Notes: generated from the letters alone by a model not told the origin. Positions 44,404 through 55,404 are shown, counted from the first letter of the stretch. The stretch is DNA of 64,000 bases from Chelydra serpentina (GCA_037349315.1 JBAIAC010000023.1:36556501-36620500), one strand, 5' to 3'. A program made the numbers and translations.

Positions 44404-45170
44404 AGGATTCCCAATAAAAATTGAACCAAAAAAAATATTCCATTCATTTATGCTCTTGATATTTTCATCATCTCAGGAAATTTCTGTGTATAAAAATCAA
44501 GCAGACAAGAATGGAATAAAGGTTTTTTGAAACATGGAGACTGTATCCTAAGGAGGTGAAAATGATCATATGAGCCTACAATCCATTTCAATTGCAAAGA
44601 CAAGTCCAACAAATATAGGGATAGTGCTGGGGTGAAAAAAAACTCATCTAAGCCATCAATATTGCAAACTGGGCTTGTCCCACAATTTACAGGCCAGGAG
44701 AAAGCTATGGAACTTGGGAATCTTCTAAATGTCACTGCTTAGTAGCTGTAATTCAAAACATAACGTTCTATAGCCATTATCCGTTCATTGAGCCATCCCG
44801 CTCTCCATATAGTGCTATCATACACTTTGGCTCTGAAGTTCAGTCACCTGTTTAATTAACATTAGATATTTGTGATGTCACAATGCAGATATCTAAAGTG
44901 GTTTTGTTTTGCAACAACTATTAAGCAATAAGTATTTTCAAAATTACAAGAGGCACACAGATAACTGGGACAAAATTGGAATTGATTTTCCAGTGATAAT
45001 TGAGATCTTCAGTCGTAATACAGGAGCTGTAAAGTAAAGATACAGCATCTTAAAGGAGATATCTCTACAAGTTAATAAAAGTAACAAGTTTATAACAAAA
45101 CTAATGAATCAGAGTTAATACAGAAAGAACTACACCATTTGCTCCAAAATTCTAAAGTTAAAAATGAAAT

Positions 45171-45345
45171 CATAGAATATCAGGGTTGGAAGGGACCTTA
45201 GAAGGTCATCTAGTCCAACCCCCTGCTCAAAGCAGGACCAATCCCCAATTTTTGCCCCATATCCCTAAATGCCCCCCTCAAGGATTGAACTCACAATCCT
45301 GGGTTTAGCAGGCCAATGCTCAAACCACTGAACTATCTCTTCCCT
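45171..45345 (-). mobile_element. tRNA-derived SINE with CR1-like tail, minus
   Basis: On the minus strand it reads as the 2641-2814 SINE. The tRNA-like head lies at the right (AGAGATAGTTCAGTGG) and the CR1-like tail, ending in TATTCTATGA, at the left. It is full length, about 175 bases. Both internal promoter boxes carry substitutions. Confidence 0.85.
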
Positions 45346-45371
45346 TCTTCCCCCCCGCCCGCCAAAAAAAG

Positions 45372-45440
45372 ATCAGGGTTGGAAGGGACCTTAGGAGGTC
45401 ATCTAGTCCAACCCCCTGCTCAAAGCAGGACCAATCCCCA
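45372..45440 (-). mobile_element. Second SINE/CR1 tail fragment, minus
   Basis: About 70 bases repeat the tail of the neighbouring SINE in the same orientation (CAGGGTTGGAAGGGACC to AGCAGGACCAATCCCCA). Only a C-rich, A-rich spacer (45346-45371) separates them. Confidence 0.75.
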
Positions 45441-45660
45441 AATCAATAGCAAAACTCCCATTTACTTAAATAGGGCTAGAATTTCACCCTAGGTGGGGCT
45501 GATTCAAGCCCATTTTGGAAGGCTGATCCTGAGGTATGTTGAGCACCTTGAATTTCCATTATCAACCCAATGGGAGGCACTTAGCAACTCACAGAGGGTG
45601 CAAAGCACCTGAAATAACTGGGTTCTAAATTATACCCTGGTAAATAGAAAAGGAATACTT

Positions 45661-45722
45661 AGGTGCCACAAGTATTCCTTTTCTTTTTGCTGACACAGAC
45701 TAACACTGCTACTACTCTGAAC
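45661..45722 (+). repeat. Fragment of dispersed repeat (family of 32862-33296)
   Basis: AGGTGCCACAAGTATTCC followed by GACACAGACTAACACTGC matches the right half of the repeat split at 32913-33226. Confidence 0.6.
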
Positions 45723-46319
45723 CCTAGTAAATGGCAGATAAAAGTGCCTAGATCATGAACTACAGTAGTAGACTGCTTTGTTCACAAAGTGTTTTATTAG
45801 TATAGTACACGATCAAAGTTTAAACTTTTTTAAAATGAGAAACAGATATGTCCCGGGTAGATTGTTTGCTCTGGTGGGGGTTTTTTGTTTGTTTTTTGTA
45901 AAAACCATATCAGAAACTTGGTGAAAGTCTCTGTTGATCTTAGCAAGCTGGGAGTTTTCCCATTGATTTCAATAGGACCAGGACTTCACCCTAAGAGTTT
46001 TCAGCTGTTACTAGGCCCAAACGTTGTTGTTCATCAACAACATAGATAACAGCACAGATTTAACAATATAGTTCTCCTTGTATGCTCAAAAACAAAATGA
46101 GTCTGTCCATCCATCCCCCTCAAATCACCTCCTAAGATAAGAAATAGAAGGCAGTTCTCCTATTACACTTTTGACCCAGCAGCAACATTTCTCTGCCTCC
46201 TCTTGTCCCCAGCTTTCTCTTCCTGACACCTAGCAGTACTAACCACTGGACCACCACTAACATTTAATTATTAGAAACAAGAACTATTCCTAATGGGTAA
46301 ACTAGAGTGGGAAGCACCA

Positions 46320-46515
46320 GGACAGCATGTGTCTATGGGTAGGGCACTAGACTGGGGCTCAAACCTAAATTCTATTCCTGGTTCTGCTTCTGACCTTTTG
46401 TACAATTGTGGGTAAATCACTTCACCTCTGAGTGCCTCTGTTTTCCCCTCCCACCTTTGTCTCATCTAGTTAGACTGTAAGCTCTCAGAGCAGGGAATGG
46501 CTCTTCCTATGTATC
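46320..46515 (+). repeat. MIR-like core SINE, with L2-like tail
   Basis: GGGTAGGGCACTAGACTGGG, TTCTATTCCTGGTTCTGC, GTAAATCACTTCACCTCTGA and GTGCCTCTGTTTTCCC appear in MIR order. TTAGACTGTAAGCTCT follows, as in L2-related tails. This is a very old amniote-wide SINE. Confidence 0.65.
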
Positions 46516-46544
46516 TGTATAGCACTTAGCAGAAATATTATTTG

Positions 46545-48128
46545 TAGGGCTGTCAAGTGATTAAGCGCACTGTTAATAATAGAATACCATTTATTTCAAT
46601 ATTTTTGGTTTTCTACATTTTCAGATATTGATTTCAGTTATAACAGAATACAAAGTGTACAGTGCTCACTATTTATTACAAATATTTGCACTGTAAAAAA
46701 CAAAATATTATTTTTCAATTCACCGAGTACAGGCACTGTAGTGCAATCTCTTTATCATTTGAAAGTTGAACGTACAAATGTAGAATTATGTACAAAAAAA
46801 ATGCAATCAAAAATAAAAGTGTAAAACTTACAAGTCCACTCAGTCCTATTTCTTGTTCAGCCAATCGCTCAGACAAACAAGTTGTTTACATTTGCAGGAG
46901 ATAATGCTGCCCGCTGCTTGTTCACAATGTCACCTGAAAGTGAGAACAGGTGTTCTCATGGCACTGTTGTAGCCGGCATTGCAAGATATTTACATGCCAG
47001 GTGCACTAAAGATTCATATATCCTTTCATGCTTCAACCACCATTCCAGAGGACATGCATCCATGCTGATGATTGGTTCTGCTCTATAACAATCCAAAGCA
47101 GTGCGGACTGACGCATATTCATTTTCATCATCTGAGTCAGATGCCACCAGCAGAAGGTTGATTTTCTTTTTTGGTGGTTCGGGTTGTGTAGTTTCCGCAT
47201 CGGAGTGTTGCTCTTTTAAGATTTCTGAAAGTATGCCACACACCTCATCCCTCTCAGATTTTGGAAGGCACTTCAGATTCTTAAACCTTTGGTTGAGCGT
47301 GGTAGCTATCTTTAGAAATCTCACATTGGTACCTTCTTTGCGTTTTGTCAAATCTGCAGTGAAAGTGTTCTTAAAATGAACATGTACTGAGTCATCATCC
47401 GAGATTACTATAACATGAAATATATAGCAGAATGCGGGTAAAATAGAGCCAGAGACCTACACTTCTCCCCACAAGGAGTTCAGTCACAAATTTAATTAAC
47501 GGATTATTTTTTTAACGAGCACTATCAGCATGGAAACGTTCTCTAGAATGGTGGTCGATGCATGAATGGACATACAAATGTTTAGCATATCTGGCACATA
47601 AATACCTCAATGCTGGCTACAAAAGTCCCATGCAAACGCCTGTTCTCACTTTCTGGTGACGTAAATAAGAAGTAGGCAGCATTATCTCCCGTAAATGTAA
47701 ACAAACTTGTTTGTCTTAGCAATTGGCTGAATGAGAAGTAGGACTGAGTGGACTTCTAGGTTCTGAAGTTTTGCATTGTTTTGTTTTTGAGTGCAGTTAT
47801 GTAACAAAAAAAAATCTACATTTGTAAGTTGCACTTTCATGATAAAGAGATTGAACTACAGTACATGTATGAGGTAAATTGAAAAATACTGTTTCATTTT
47901 TACAGTGCAAATATTTGTAATAATAAAGGGAGCAGTGTATACGTTGTATTCTGTGTTGTAACTGAAATCAATATATTTGAAAATGTAGAAAAAAATCCAA
48001 AAATATTTAATACATTTAAATTGGTATTCTATTGTTTAACAATGCAATTAACTGATTAATCGCAATTACATTTTTAAATCATAATTGAGCTAATTGTGTG
48101 AGTTAACTGCGATTAATCACTAGCCCTA
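46545..48128. mobile_element. hAT element with long inverted arms and decayed transposase (1584 bp)
   Basis: A perfect 8-bp duplication ATTATTTG flanks it (46537-46544, 48129-48136). The ends are TAGGGCTGTCAAGTGATTAA and inverted TTAATCACTAGCCCTA. The inverted arms are very long: about 46545-46960 is mirrored by about 47640-48128 (shared phrases include AATGCAATTAA-type ends, ATTTTACAGTGCAAATATTT and TTAGTCCACTCAG-like text). The centre encodes the end of a hAT transposase on the minus strand. It is probably a fold-back derivative of a once-autonomous element. Confidence 0.9.
46956..47351 (-). pseudogene. hAT transposase C-terminal fragment (dimerisation region), broken
   Basis: A 131-codon minus-strand frame contains CPLEWWLKHERIYESL and ACKYLAMPATTVP, the hallmark of the C-terminal dimerisation domain of hAT transposases (WW..H...P.L...A.KYL..PA). 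The frame stops at a TGA exactly where the conserved Ser-Glu-Arg motif should begin. After that stop the same frame stays open with FSLSGDIVNKQRAAL to about 46875, so a single nonsense change plus loss of the N-terminal part explain the break. The DDE catalytic core is not present between the arms. Confidence 0.85.
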
Positions 48129-48136
48129 ATTATTTG

Positions 48137-50708
48137 TCTTAAAGTAGCACTTATAGGACTCAACTGAATTTGGGCCCATTTTGCTAGCAGGAGCAGCTGC
48201 TGTTCCTCTCCCTGGCAGGGGTGAGCAGTGCTCTCCATCCTTCCTTGGTAGTTGGAGGAACACCTCCTCATTTTATTCCACTCTTTCTATCCCCTGGATA
48301 GTGTAGCAATTTTTAGACTAGTTACAATCTAACCTTAGTGAGCTTGTAACATTAGTATCTATATAATAAGATTTCAGGATTACCACGCGGAAGCCTAGAA
48401 TATCTGTTGTGTCAGTGTGCAGCACAGGAAAACCACAGTAAGCCTGGCTGACCGCTCTTTTTGTTTAGAATATCACCAGGATCAATCATCAGACATTTTT
48501 AAACTTGTAAATTTTCCCTTAATCAAAATGGCCACTATTTCCTATTACTGTCAGTAGGCCTGAAGTCTACAAGATGGCCACCATTTCCCTACACTCAGCG
48601 TGCAGGTGAAAGCTAGGCTGGCCTTAATAAAATTGGCTACCACCTCCCACTGTTTAATTGAATGGAAGCCATGTCCTCAGGCAAACTAGCCATGACTCTA
48701 TGGTTCAAGGGGCTAGATGGGACACAGAGGACTAGCAGAGCCACGGTGAATGAGACGGAGCAGGGCAGAGGGTGGAGCAAGAGGCAGATTTAGAGTTGCA
48801 AGGGGCTGTGAGAGCCAGGGGAAGGCTGAGGGGGTGCAAACCACAGTGATGGGAGGATTGGATGGCAGCTCCACCTGCTAAACTCTCATGAATTGATTGC
48901 AAATCCTGCAAGATTTTGGTACATGCAGGAGAAGCTGTCATGATAAGAGCAACTCCTCCAATCCTGTGATTTTTCAGGGCTGTGCACATGGGGAAGCTGT
49001 GCGTGAGAATCTGGGGGCTGACTTCACAGATGGCCCTACTGCAGAGAAAGGGTCCCAGAGCAGTGGGAAGAAGGAGGCAGAGAAGTGGTGTTGCTGGGTC
49101 ACAGACCCAGAAAGCTCAGGGGAGCAGGAGCCAGAGAAGTGTTGCTGCTAGGCTGAGAGAGTACATGGGGAACTGCCTTCCATTTCCTCTCTTAGGGGTG
49201 AGATGAGGGTAATTGGAATCTCCCTCTGAGCAGCTAAGGCGATGTGTGCATTTCTGTGTGTATTAAAGGTTGACTTTTCAACCTGAGATTCTCTCACAGA
49301 TGAATAAAGGGAGTTTAAAAGTCCAAAGCCAGACTATATTGAACACATACTTCAGCAATGAGTATGGTATTAGTAAAGTAGTGTACCAAGATTGGTGAAA
49401 CATACCTTGATGAGTTTCATATTCAAATAAATATAGCACTCAAGTTAGCAACCATTTGTCTGACACACAATGAAAACAGCTATATGCGTTCAACAGTAAT
49501 GAAATGTGTGGTTCAAAACTGTATGAAAACATGGATAAACATCCTAAGTAATTTTACCAATGGGAAGGAGATGGGTATGTTGGAGTTAGGTGGTATAAGC
49601 CAAAGTTGTCACATGAGCATACATTGCAGTTTGACAATGTGCATGTTTTGGATTTGTATTTCTTCTCTGTTTAATATTTTCTTGCAGCAGTCAGTCACAC
49701 ATGACTTCACAAATTACACCCACGCAAATAGCATGGCCTTTCTGCCAGTTAAACAAACATTGTACTGGTCAATTCATTGCCATGAAATTGAATTTCACAT
49801 TAGACACACCTATTGATTATATATAAAGTTTTCACTGTTTTAAAAGAGCTAAACAGGTGCCTATTTAGAACAGAGATAAGCTCCTGACATAGGCAAACCA
49901 CAATTGGGTCATAAGCCTCAAAGCTTCAAAAAACAGGATGAACTGTCTGAATTTGCTGGGTCTTTTCTATGCTTTTGCTGAAAGGTGTGAAAATATATGA
50001 GCCAAGCTACAGAAGATGGTAAAGTGAAATGTTCAGCTGATAAATTGTGCTTTGCAACTAACCAAAGGAGTTAATTGCAGACTTCAGGCAGTTACATTTT
50101 ACCCACAAAAGACATGACATTAGATATGGAAGCCATCCTGAAGTACTCTAGTTATAAATGATAATATACATTTATCCTCTCAGTAGACTAAAATATGCAA
50201 AATATAATGCAGTGAAGCCATTGCATGCTTAGTGAGCAAACAAGTGATTCAAAACAACCTTTGCCTGGCTTCCATTTCATGTTGGGCCCAATTCCAAGTG
50301 CAATGAGTGTTTCCCATTCCACCTAACCAGCTCTTGGATGAAGGGAGCATGGAGTGAGGATGTCACAAGCATTCATGCGCCATCTCCTGCAGAGCCTGCC
50401 GTGTCCATGTGCAGCAACACTGTCCACTCCCCAATTCCCATGTACTCTTCCCCACCTGCCCATACTCTGCTCCCATGTCTTTGAATTTTCCCCCATTCCA
50501 ACTCCCGTGTATTGTAACTATGTGCCCCCCCGACCCAGAATGCCATACTTCTATTATTCCATCTCTGTTCTGTTCCCATGCCTCCTGCACCCAACTCTTC
50601 TCCTCTTCAGCCAACTCCCATAGGTAGCTCTTGTGACCAATGCCCCTTATATGCTCCACACTTAGACTTACCCATTGTAATCCTGATGCACCCTCACATG
50701 GTGCCTGT
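48137..50708. other. Gene-free interval, nothing firmly recognised
   Basis: About 2.6 kb between the hAT element and the 50.7-kb minus-strand frame. Open frames at 48.7-49.2 kb and 49484-49816 lack any domain or codon-pattern support. The stretch 50350-50660 is C-rich and weakly repetitive (phrases like CCAATTCCCATGTACTC and CCAACTCCCGTGTATTG), so several frames stay open on both strands. On the minus strand it would be downstream of the 50709-51893 gene. Confidence 0.45.
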
Positions 50709-51893
50709 TCAGAACTTCAGGGCCGCTCGTATTGCCTGGCAGGCTGCTCTCTTAACCTCTAGAGCCCGCTGAGGCCAGCCTGACTGGTAGACAGCCACCT
50801 GAACCTGCACCTCTTGCTCTCTCCCCTCATGGCCTGACAAATTACAACAGAAGACTCCATCCAGCAGGCACTTCAGCCACCACAGTGCCTTCACCTCCTG
50901 CTCCAGATCCAGCTCTGGATCTGGGTCTGCTTGCACAATCACCCCAACCAGGGCCACTGGGATATAGTAGATACAGCTCTTCAGCTGCTGTAGCATCTCC
51001 AGCAATCGGTCTAGCCCCACCCAGCGTGTCAAGGAGGAGGCTCTGCACAGGAAGAAGATAAGCTGTGAGTAAATTCTGTCCTGGTGCCTGGAGCAGCCAA
51101 GTTCATGGAGTGAGAGGCCTCTCTCAGCCCTGCGGCTGGTGGCTTGATTACAGGCCACTGTGCTAGTCACACGGAAAGCTGGTATGGGGAACCTAGCAAA
51201 CACTTCCTGTTGGAACTCTTCGACTATGTGTTGGCTCTGCAATTCCCCGACCAGGTGTACATTACCCCCCATCATAAACTGCAGGGTCACAAACTCCAGT
51301 TCTGTCTTCTCATCCCGGGGAAGAGCAGAAGTGGCAACCACTGCCAACAGGTCCTTCACCAGCTTCATGCCCACTTCCTGGTGCTCCTGCTCCGTGACCT
51401 CTGCCTGGGCTCCTCCATCCAGCTCTGTGACTTCCACCTGGGCTCCTCCATCCAGCTCCATCATCTTCCCCTTGTCTCCTCCAGCCTGCTCCATGACCTC
51501 CACCCAGGCTCTTCCATCCAACTCCATGATCTTCCCTTGGGCTCCCACAGTCTGCTCTGTGACCACTTCCTGGGCTCTTCCATCCAGCTCCATGATCTCT
51601 TGGGCTCCCCCAGCCTGCTCCGTGACCTCTGCCCGGGCTCTTCCACTCAACTCCATGATCTTCCCTTGGGCTCCCATAGCCTGCTCTGTAATTTCCTCCT
51701 GGAGTCTTCCATCCAGCTCCATGATCTGCTCTTGGGTTCCCGCCGCCTGCTGCATGACCTCCTCCCAAGCTCCCCGTTCTTGCTCCATACACCTCTCCTG
51801 AGTTCCTCCATTCATCTCCATAATGTCCACTCGGGCTCTTCCCTCCTGTTCAGCTTTTTTCTGGCTCCCTCTTTCCTCTCTCCATTTCTCCAT
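50709..51893 (-). CDS. Intronless 394-codon gene with 22-residue repeats; possible C2orf72-like C-terminal domain
   Basis: An intact minus-strand frame opens at ATG 51891-51893 and ends after IRAALKF. Residues about 1-35 are charged (MEKWREERGSQKKAEQEGRA). Residues about 35-175 are a tandem 22-residue repeat built from two 11-residue halves (for example IMELDGRAQEV / VTEQTVGAQGK), the pattern of hendecad helices. Residues about 180-394 are non-repetitive. They include VHLVGELQSQHIVEEFQQEV, IYSQLIFFLCRASSL, PVALVGVIVQADPDPE and a VKRAACQAIRAAL tail, which from memory resemble the C2orf72 family of unknown function. Repeat spacings on the DNA are 66, 66, 63, 66 and 33, all multiples of three, which argues for selection on this frame. 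It has no introns, so it could be a retrogene or a single-exon gene. The opposite strand is also open for 280 codons across the repeats but lacks the conserved-looking domain. Function unknown. Confidence 0.5.
   Translation of the reverse strand: MEKWREERGSQKKAEQEGRARVDIMEMNGGTQERCMEQERGAWEEVMQQAAGTQEQIMELDGRLQEEITEQAMGAQGKIMELSGRARAEVTEQAGGAQEIMELDGRAQEVVTEQTVGAQGKIMELDGRAWVEVMEQAGGDKGKMMELDGGAQVEVTELDGGAQAEVTEQEHQEVGMKLVKDLLAVVATSALPRDEKTELEFVTLQFMMGGNVHLVGELQSQHIVEEFQQEVFARFPIPAFRVTSTVACNQATSRRAERGLSLHELGCSRHQDRIYSQLIFFLCRASSLTRWVGLDRLLEMLQQLKSCIYYIPVALVGVIVQADPDPELDLEQEVKALWWLKCLLDGVFCCNLSGHEGREQEVQVQVAVYQSGWPQRALEVKRAACQAIRAALKF
51383..51790. repeat. 66-bp tandem repeat (33-bp half units) inside the 394-codon gene
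   Basis: The + strand phrase CCATCCAGCTCCATGATC or close variants starts at 51415, 51448, 51514, 51580, 51643 and 51709. Spacings are 33, 66, 66, 63 and 66. On the minus strand each unit encodes about 22 residues. The repeat is degenerate, so it is not a recent expansion. Confidence 0.85.
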
Positions 51894-53880
51894 GTCCTCC
51901 CACCTCTGACTCTTGATTACTTGTTGCTATCCATGTGGACCCTTTTGTGTCACAATACCCACCCACCTGACTCACTCCTACAGTGAGGCTGAAGGTACAC
52001 ATCCTCATTCTCCTTCATAGCCTTACACTGGCTTGTTCCCAAAGCTTTTTCAGGTCAATAAATAGGCAAAGGTAGATAATGTGAAACCTTTCCCTGACCA
52101 AAAAATCAGTTATACAAGTGGTTCTCAAACTTTTGTACTGGTGACCCCTCTCAAATAGCAAGCCTCTGAGTGCGACCCCGCTTATACATTAAAAACACTT
52201 TTTAATATATTTAACACCATTATAAATGCTGGATGCAAAGTGGGGTTTGGAGTGGAGGCTGACAGCTCATGACCCCCCCCATGTAATAACCTCACGACCC
52301 TATTAGGGGTCCTGACCCCCAGTTTGAGAACCCCTGAGTTATACCCTTTGGATTAAAAAAAAAGAAATAGGCCCACGCTACAAAAAGGAACTACCTTGAT
52401 ACACAGTCCTGCCCATGTGATATCTGAGAGAACAGGAAAAAGAAAACAGAGAAAATACTTTTGGAGAAAGGAAAGAAACTCCAGTACAGCCTCACAATAT
52501 CTGGCCTCCATCTTGCTACCAAATCAGAAATGGATAGCATTAAAAAATGGGCATGTGTAGTCTAAGATCCATCTTGATTAATTTTGGCTACACTTTTATA
52601 CCATCACATACAAACAATGCCATTGATGTTGATTAGCATTTCATGATAGGCAGCTGCTGTCTGTGTTCAAAGGGGATATGCTGGGAATGGGTGTGTGAAT
52701 AGGAACCTGCGTCTCATCACCAGGAGAGAATGTAGGAATAACACGATGTGAATGTCAAACAGATTGTCCCGGAACAAACCCTCAGCTAATCCAATGGTTT
52801 GACTGGGACAAATGTTTTCTCCTCAATTTCCTGCCAAGAAATATTTCTTGGCTAGTCCCAACTGTTTGTTTCTCCATCTCCTGCTCACATTTCATGTGCT
52901 CTTGAATGACAGATTTTCTCTACAGTCAGTAGCCGACATGGATACTATGAAGAAAGGAGCATCAGAAATATCCAAAATAGACCGATTAGATTATGAATGT
53001 ATAAACACACATTCTGGTTTATTTATCAAAAGTGAATGTGAGAATCCCATCCAGATCTCTGAATGAACATTGTAGTATACACTTAAATTAGTACTTAAAA
53101 GCAACCTGCAAACACACACAATAGATACACTTTACTTGCACTATTGAAGTAAATGAGATTTTTGACACCGACTGCACTGGACACAGGAATAGGCCTAAAG
53201 AATAGACAACACTTGCAGATTTACAGAAGGAAAGAGAAAACATGACATAGGTGTAAAATCAGTGTGAAATGAGAATTAGGACAAGACATAAATACTGTAT
53301 TCTCTCATAGCACTGTTAACATCTTTAATAGCTACATGTTGGCTTCTTGACAGTGACTCTCTCAAGATCACTATTACATAGCCATTTTTTTCAAGATATC
53401 CCTCAGACTGCACAAGCCTTGCTAGCATGGAATCCCAACCCAACAAACCTTGGTTTGGTTCTAGGTAAGCTCCCATAGCAACATTCTAATGCTAGTAACA
53501 TTCCAGTGGGGACACTGCTGCTTAAAGTGACAGTTCTTCCCTTAACCCTGCCATATAAAAATGTAAGACAGCCATACAAATGAACACGCACAAATACACT
53601 ATTCTGTGAAGTGAAAGGCGGCACTTCTAGCAGTTTAGTGCCCCCCAATGGTGAGCTGGGGCTGTAGCTCCAGCATTGACCCAGAGGGAAGAGTAGCACC
53701 AACTGTGTTACTTACTCACACCACCACCTGTAACAATACCTTTAAGAATCAGCAATCAGTTTGGGGGAAGATCTTTTTTTAAGATAAAAAATTAATAAGA
53801 TGATAATTTAAAAAGAAGAGAAAATAAAATACAGCCTCAGTGGGAAAAGTAAATCCATGGGCTACCAAGCTGGGATGGGA
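51894..53880. other. Gene-free interval with one hAT element
   Basis: Sequence upstream (minus sense) of the 394-codon frame. It holds the hAT element at 52116-52336. Otherwise it is AT-rich text with short frames (52812-53066 on +, 53276-53702 on minus) that have no recognisable domain. Confidence 0.45.
52116..52336. mobile_element. Non-autonomous hAT-type element (221 bp)
   Basis: The ends are AAGTGGTTCTCAAACTTTTG and inverted CAGTTTGAGAACCCCTG. The 8-bp duplication AGTTATAC is perfect (52108-52115, 52337-52344). It is the same family as 1669-1866. Confidence 0.92.
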
Positions 53881-54498
53881 GTTTGGTTGGGTTCCTCAAC
53901 CACGGGGTCCATCTGTAAGGGCTATGTGGGGGAACAGCTCCCTTGGGTGGTGTCCAGATGAGGGTGGGATCCCTTAGTTCTCCTGAGGAGTCCATATGTA
54001 AGAGTGCTATGGGGAAAGGGCTCCCTTAATTTCCTTCTGGGGTTGTTCCCCCAAGGAGATTTCTATGTATATGGAGTTGGGTTCCTTTATTCCCCTGGTG
54101 GGATGATGGTATGGCTAAGGGCATGGGTTCCTTCAGTTTACCTGGAGAAGGTGGTTCTCGGGGGTGGGGTAGTTACCTGGGGTTAGTGGCATGGCTTTGG
54201 GGGTGGTTCTCCTGTGGGGGGTCCTCTGTGAGGGGTGGCATGGCTACGTGTCTGCACTGGGTCCCCAGTGAGGGTATGCTATGGAGCTGGGTCCCCTGGG
54301 GGTACAGGTATGGGGCACCATGGTAATAGGGCTGGGCCCCCAGAGGGATATGGCGATGCGGCAGCATGGCTATAGGGCTGCGGCCCCTGGGGGAGGGGAA
54401 TGGCTGGGGGTATGGCTATAGGGCTGGGACCCCAGGAGGTATGACAATGGGGCTAGGGCCCCGAGGGGAGAGGGAAATGACTGGGGGGTGAGGGCATG
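53880..54498. repeat. Degenerate left part of the G-rich tandem array
   Basis: G-rich near-repeats with TATGGCTA / GGGCTGGG / CCCCAGGG phrases become clearer towards the right (54250-54490), where units match the array at 55405-56180. The far left (53880-54200) is only loosely similar. Open frames in it are compositional. Confidence 0.6.
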
Positions 54499-55404
54499 TG
54501 TAGGGATATTAAAGAAGGTACCGAAAGTGATTCCCACAATTTAAACCTCATAGCATTACCAAGTAAAAGATCTCTTGGATCCCTTGTTAAACCTACAAGC
54601 TACTGTCTGTGTAAACCATTGATTGTATCTGTTCTCAGAAAGATACTGTATTGCTACGAGAAACTTGCGAACAAGTTATTTGACTTTGTTCCTTATGCAT
54701 GCTTTGTACCTAGAAACAGCATAGAAAGACCCCCACCCTCTTTAATTAAAGAGCAGGGAGTCTCAAATAAATTAGTACACACCCCAAAAGTGTTGAAGAC
54801 AGTATGTCTGATGATGAATGCTTGGTGTACATGAATGAATGAGCAGGGAGGTGCCAGACTAGGAATTCAGTGACCATCGGCTGAAGGCAGCATCAAGTGG
54901 GAACGACCAGACAACCCCCGGAGGGTAAACTGGGATCCACCCGACCATCTCAAAGGATGGGAAAAACAAGATAACATCTGACAGCACGGAGCCATCAGGA
55001 ATCTGCCATCTGCTGATTGATTCAGCAACAGCATGATGAAGCAATTCCCATAGACTGACATAGGAATAAATCCCTATAAGAATGGCCTCTAAAGACTGAG
55101 GACTTTGAGTCTCTGGTTCTGCAGCCAACCTCCAGGAGCATCAGATGAATCTGACGAGGACTCAGCTCCACACTCATGCCCAGGTTACCTGGCCAGTAAC
55201 TTGGCATGAGCAACTTCTAGGCTGGTAACTATGACATCTATGCAGAACCTGTGTGTGTGTGTGTGAATGAATGTGAAACTGAATGAAATGTTATAGCTAT
55301 AACTGACTGCTTACTATGATTCTTTTTGTATTCACAATAAATGTGACATTCTATCTTATCCCCTTTAAAAAGATCCTGCTGGTTTTTATTTTATTGGTAT
55401 AACA
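54499..55404 (+). mobile_element. Solo LTR inserted in the tandem array (906 bp)
   Basis: It starts TGTAGGGATATT and ends TTATTGGTATAACA, giving TGT..ACA termini. The 4-bp CATG is duplicated on both sides (54495-54498, 55405-55408). It has a TATAAG box (55075-55080) and an AATAAA poly(A) signal (55336-55341). Tandem-array units resume directly on both sides, which fixes the limits well. There are no internal retroviral genes. A 4-bp duplication is usual for gammaretrovirus-like elements, but the class is inference. There is a (TG)n tract at about 55249-55264. Confidence 0.8.

Larger units (their letters stand above)
36961..46544. other. Gene-free 3' flank of PIK3CA, repeat remnants
   Basis: About 9.6 kb without a recognisable exon on either strand. 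It contains palindromic small repeats (37606-37712, 39447-39550, 40565-40653), MITEs (39628-39861, 40888-41173), an L3 tail (44160-44403), a minus SINE pair (45171-45440) and a MIR-like unit (46320-46515). KCNMB3 was looked for on the minus strand and not seen. The distal part of the PIK3CA 3' UTR may extend into the first few kilobases. Confidence 0.55.

Noticed and set aside
49484..49816. 110-codon + strand frame
   Set aside because: No recognisable domain, AT-rich with odd composition, no splice or promoter context; probably chance.
51144..51986. 280-codon + strand open frame opposite the 394-codon gene
   Set aside because: It exists only because the 66-bp repeats lack stops on both strands. 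It lacks the non-repetitive domain of the minus frame.
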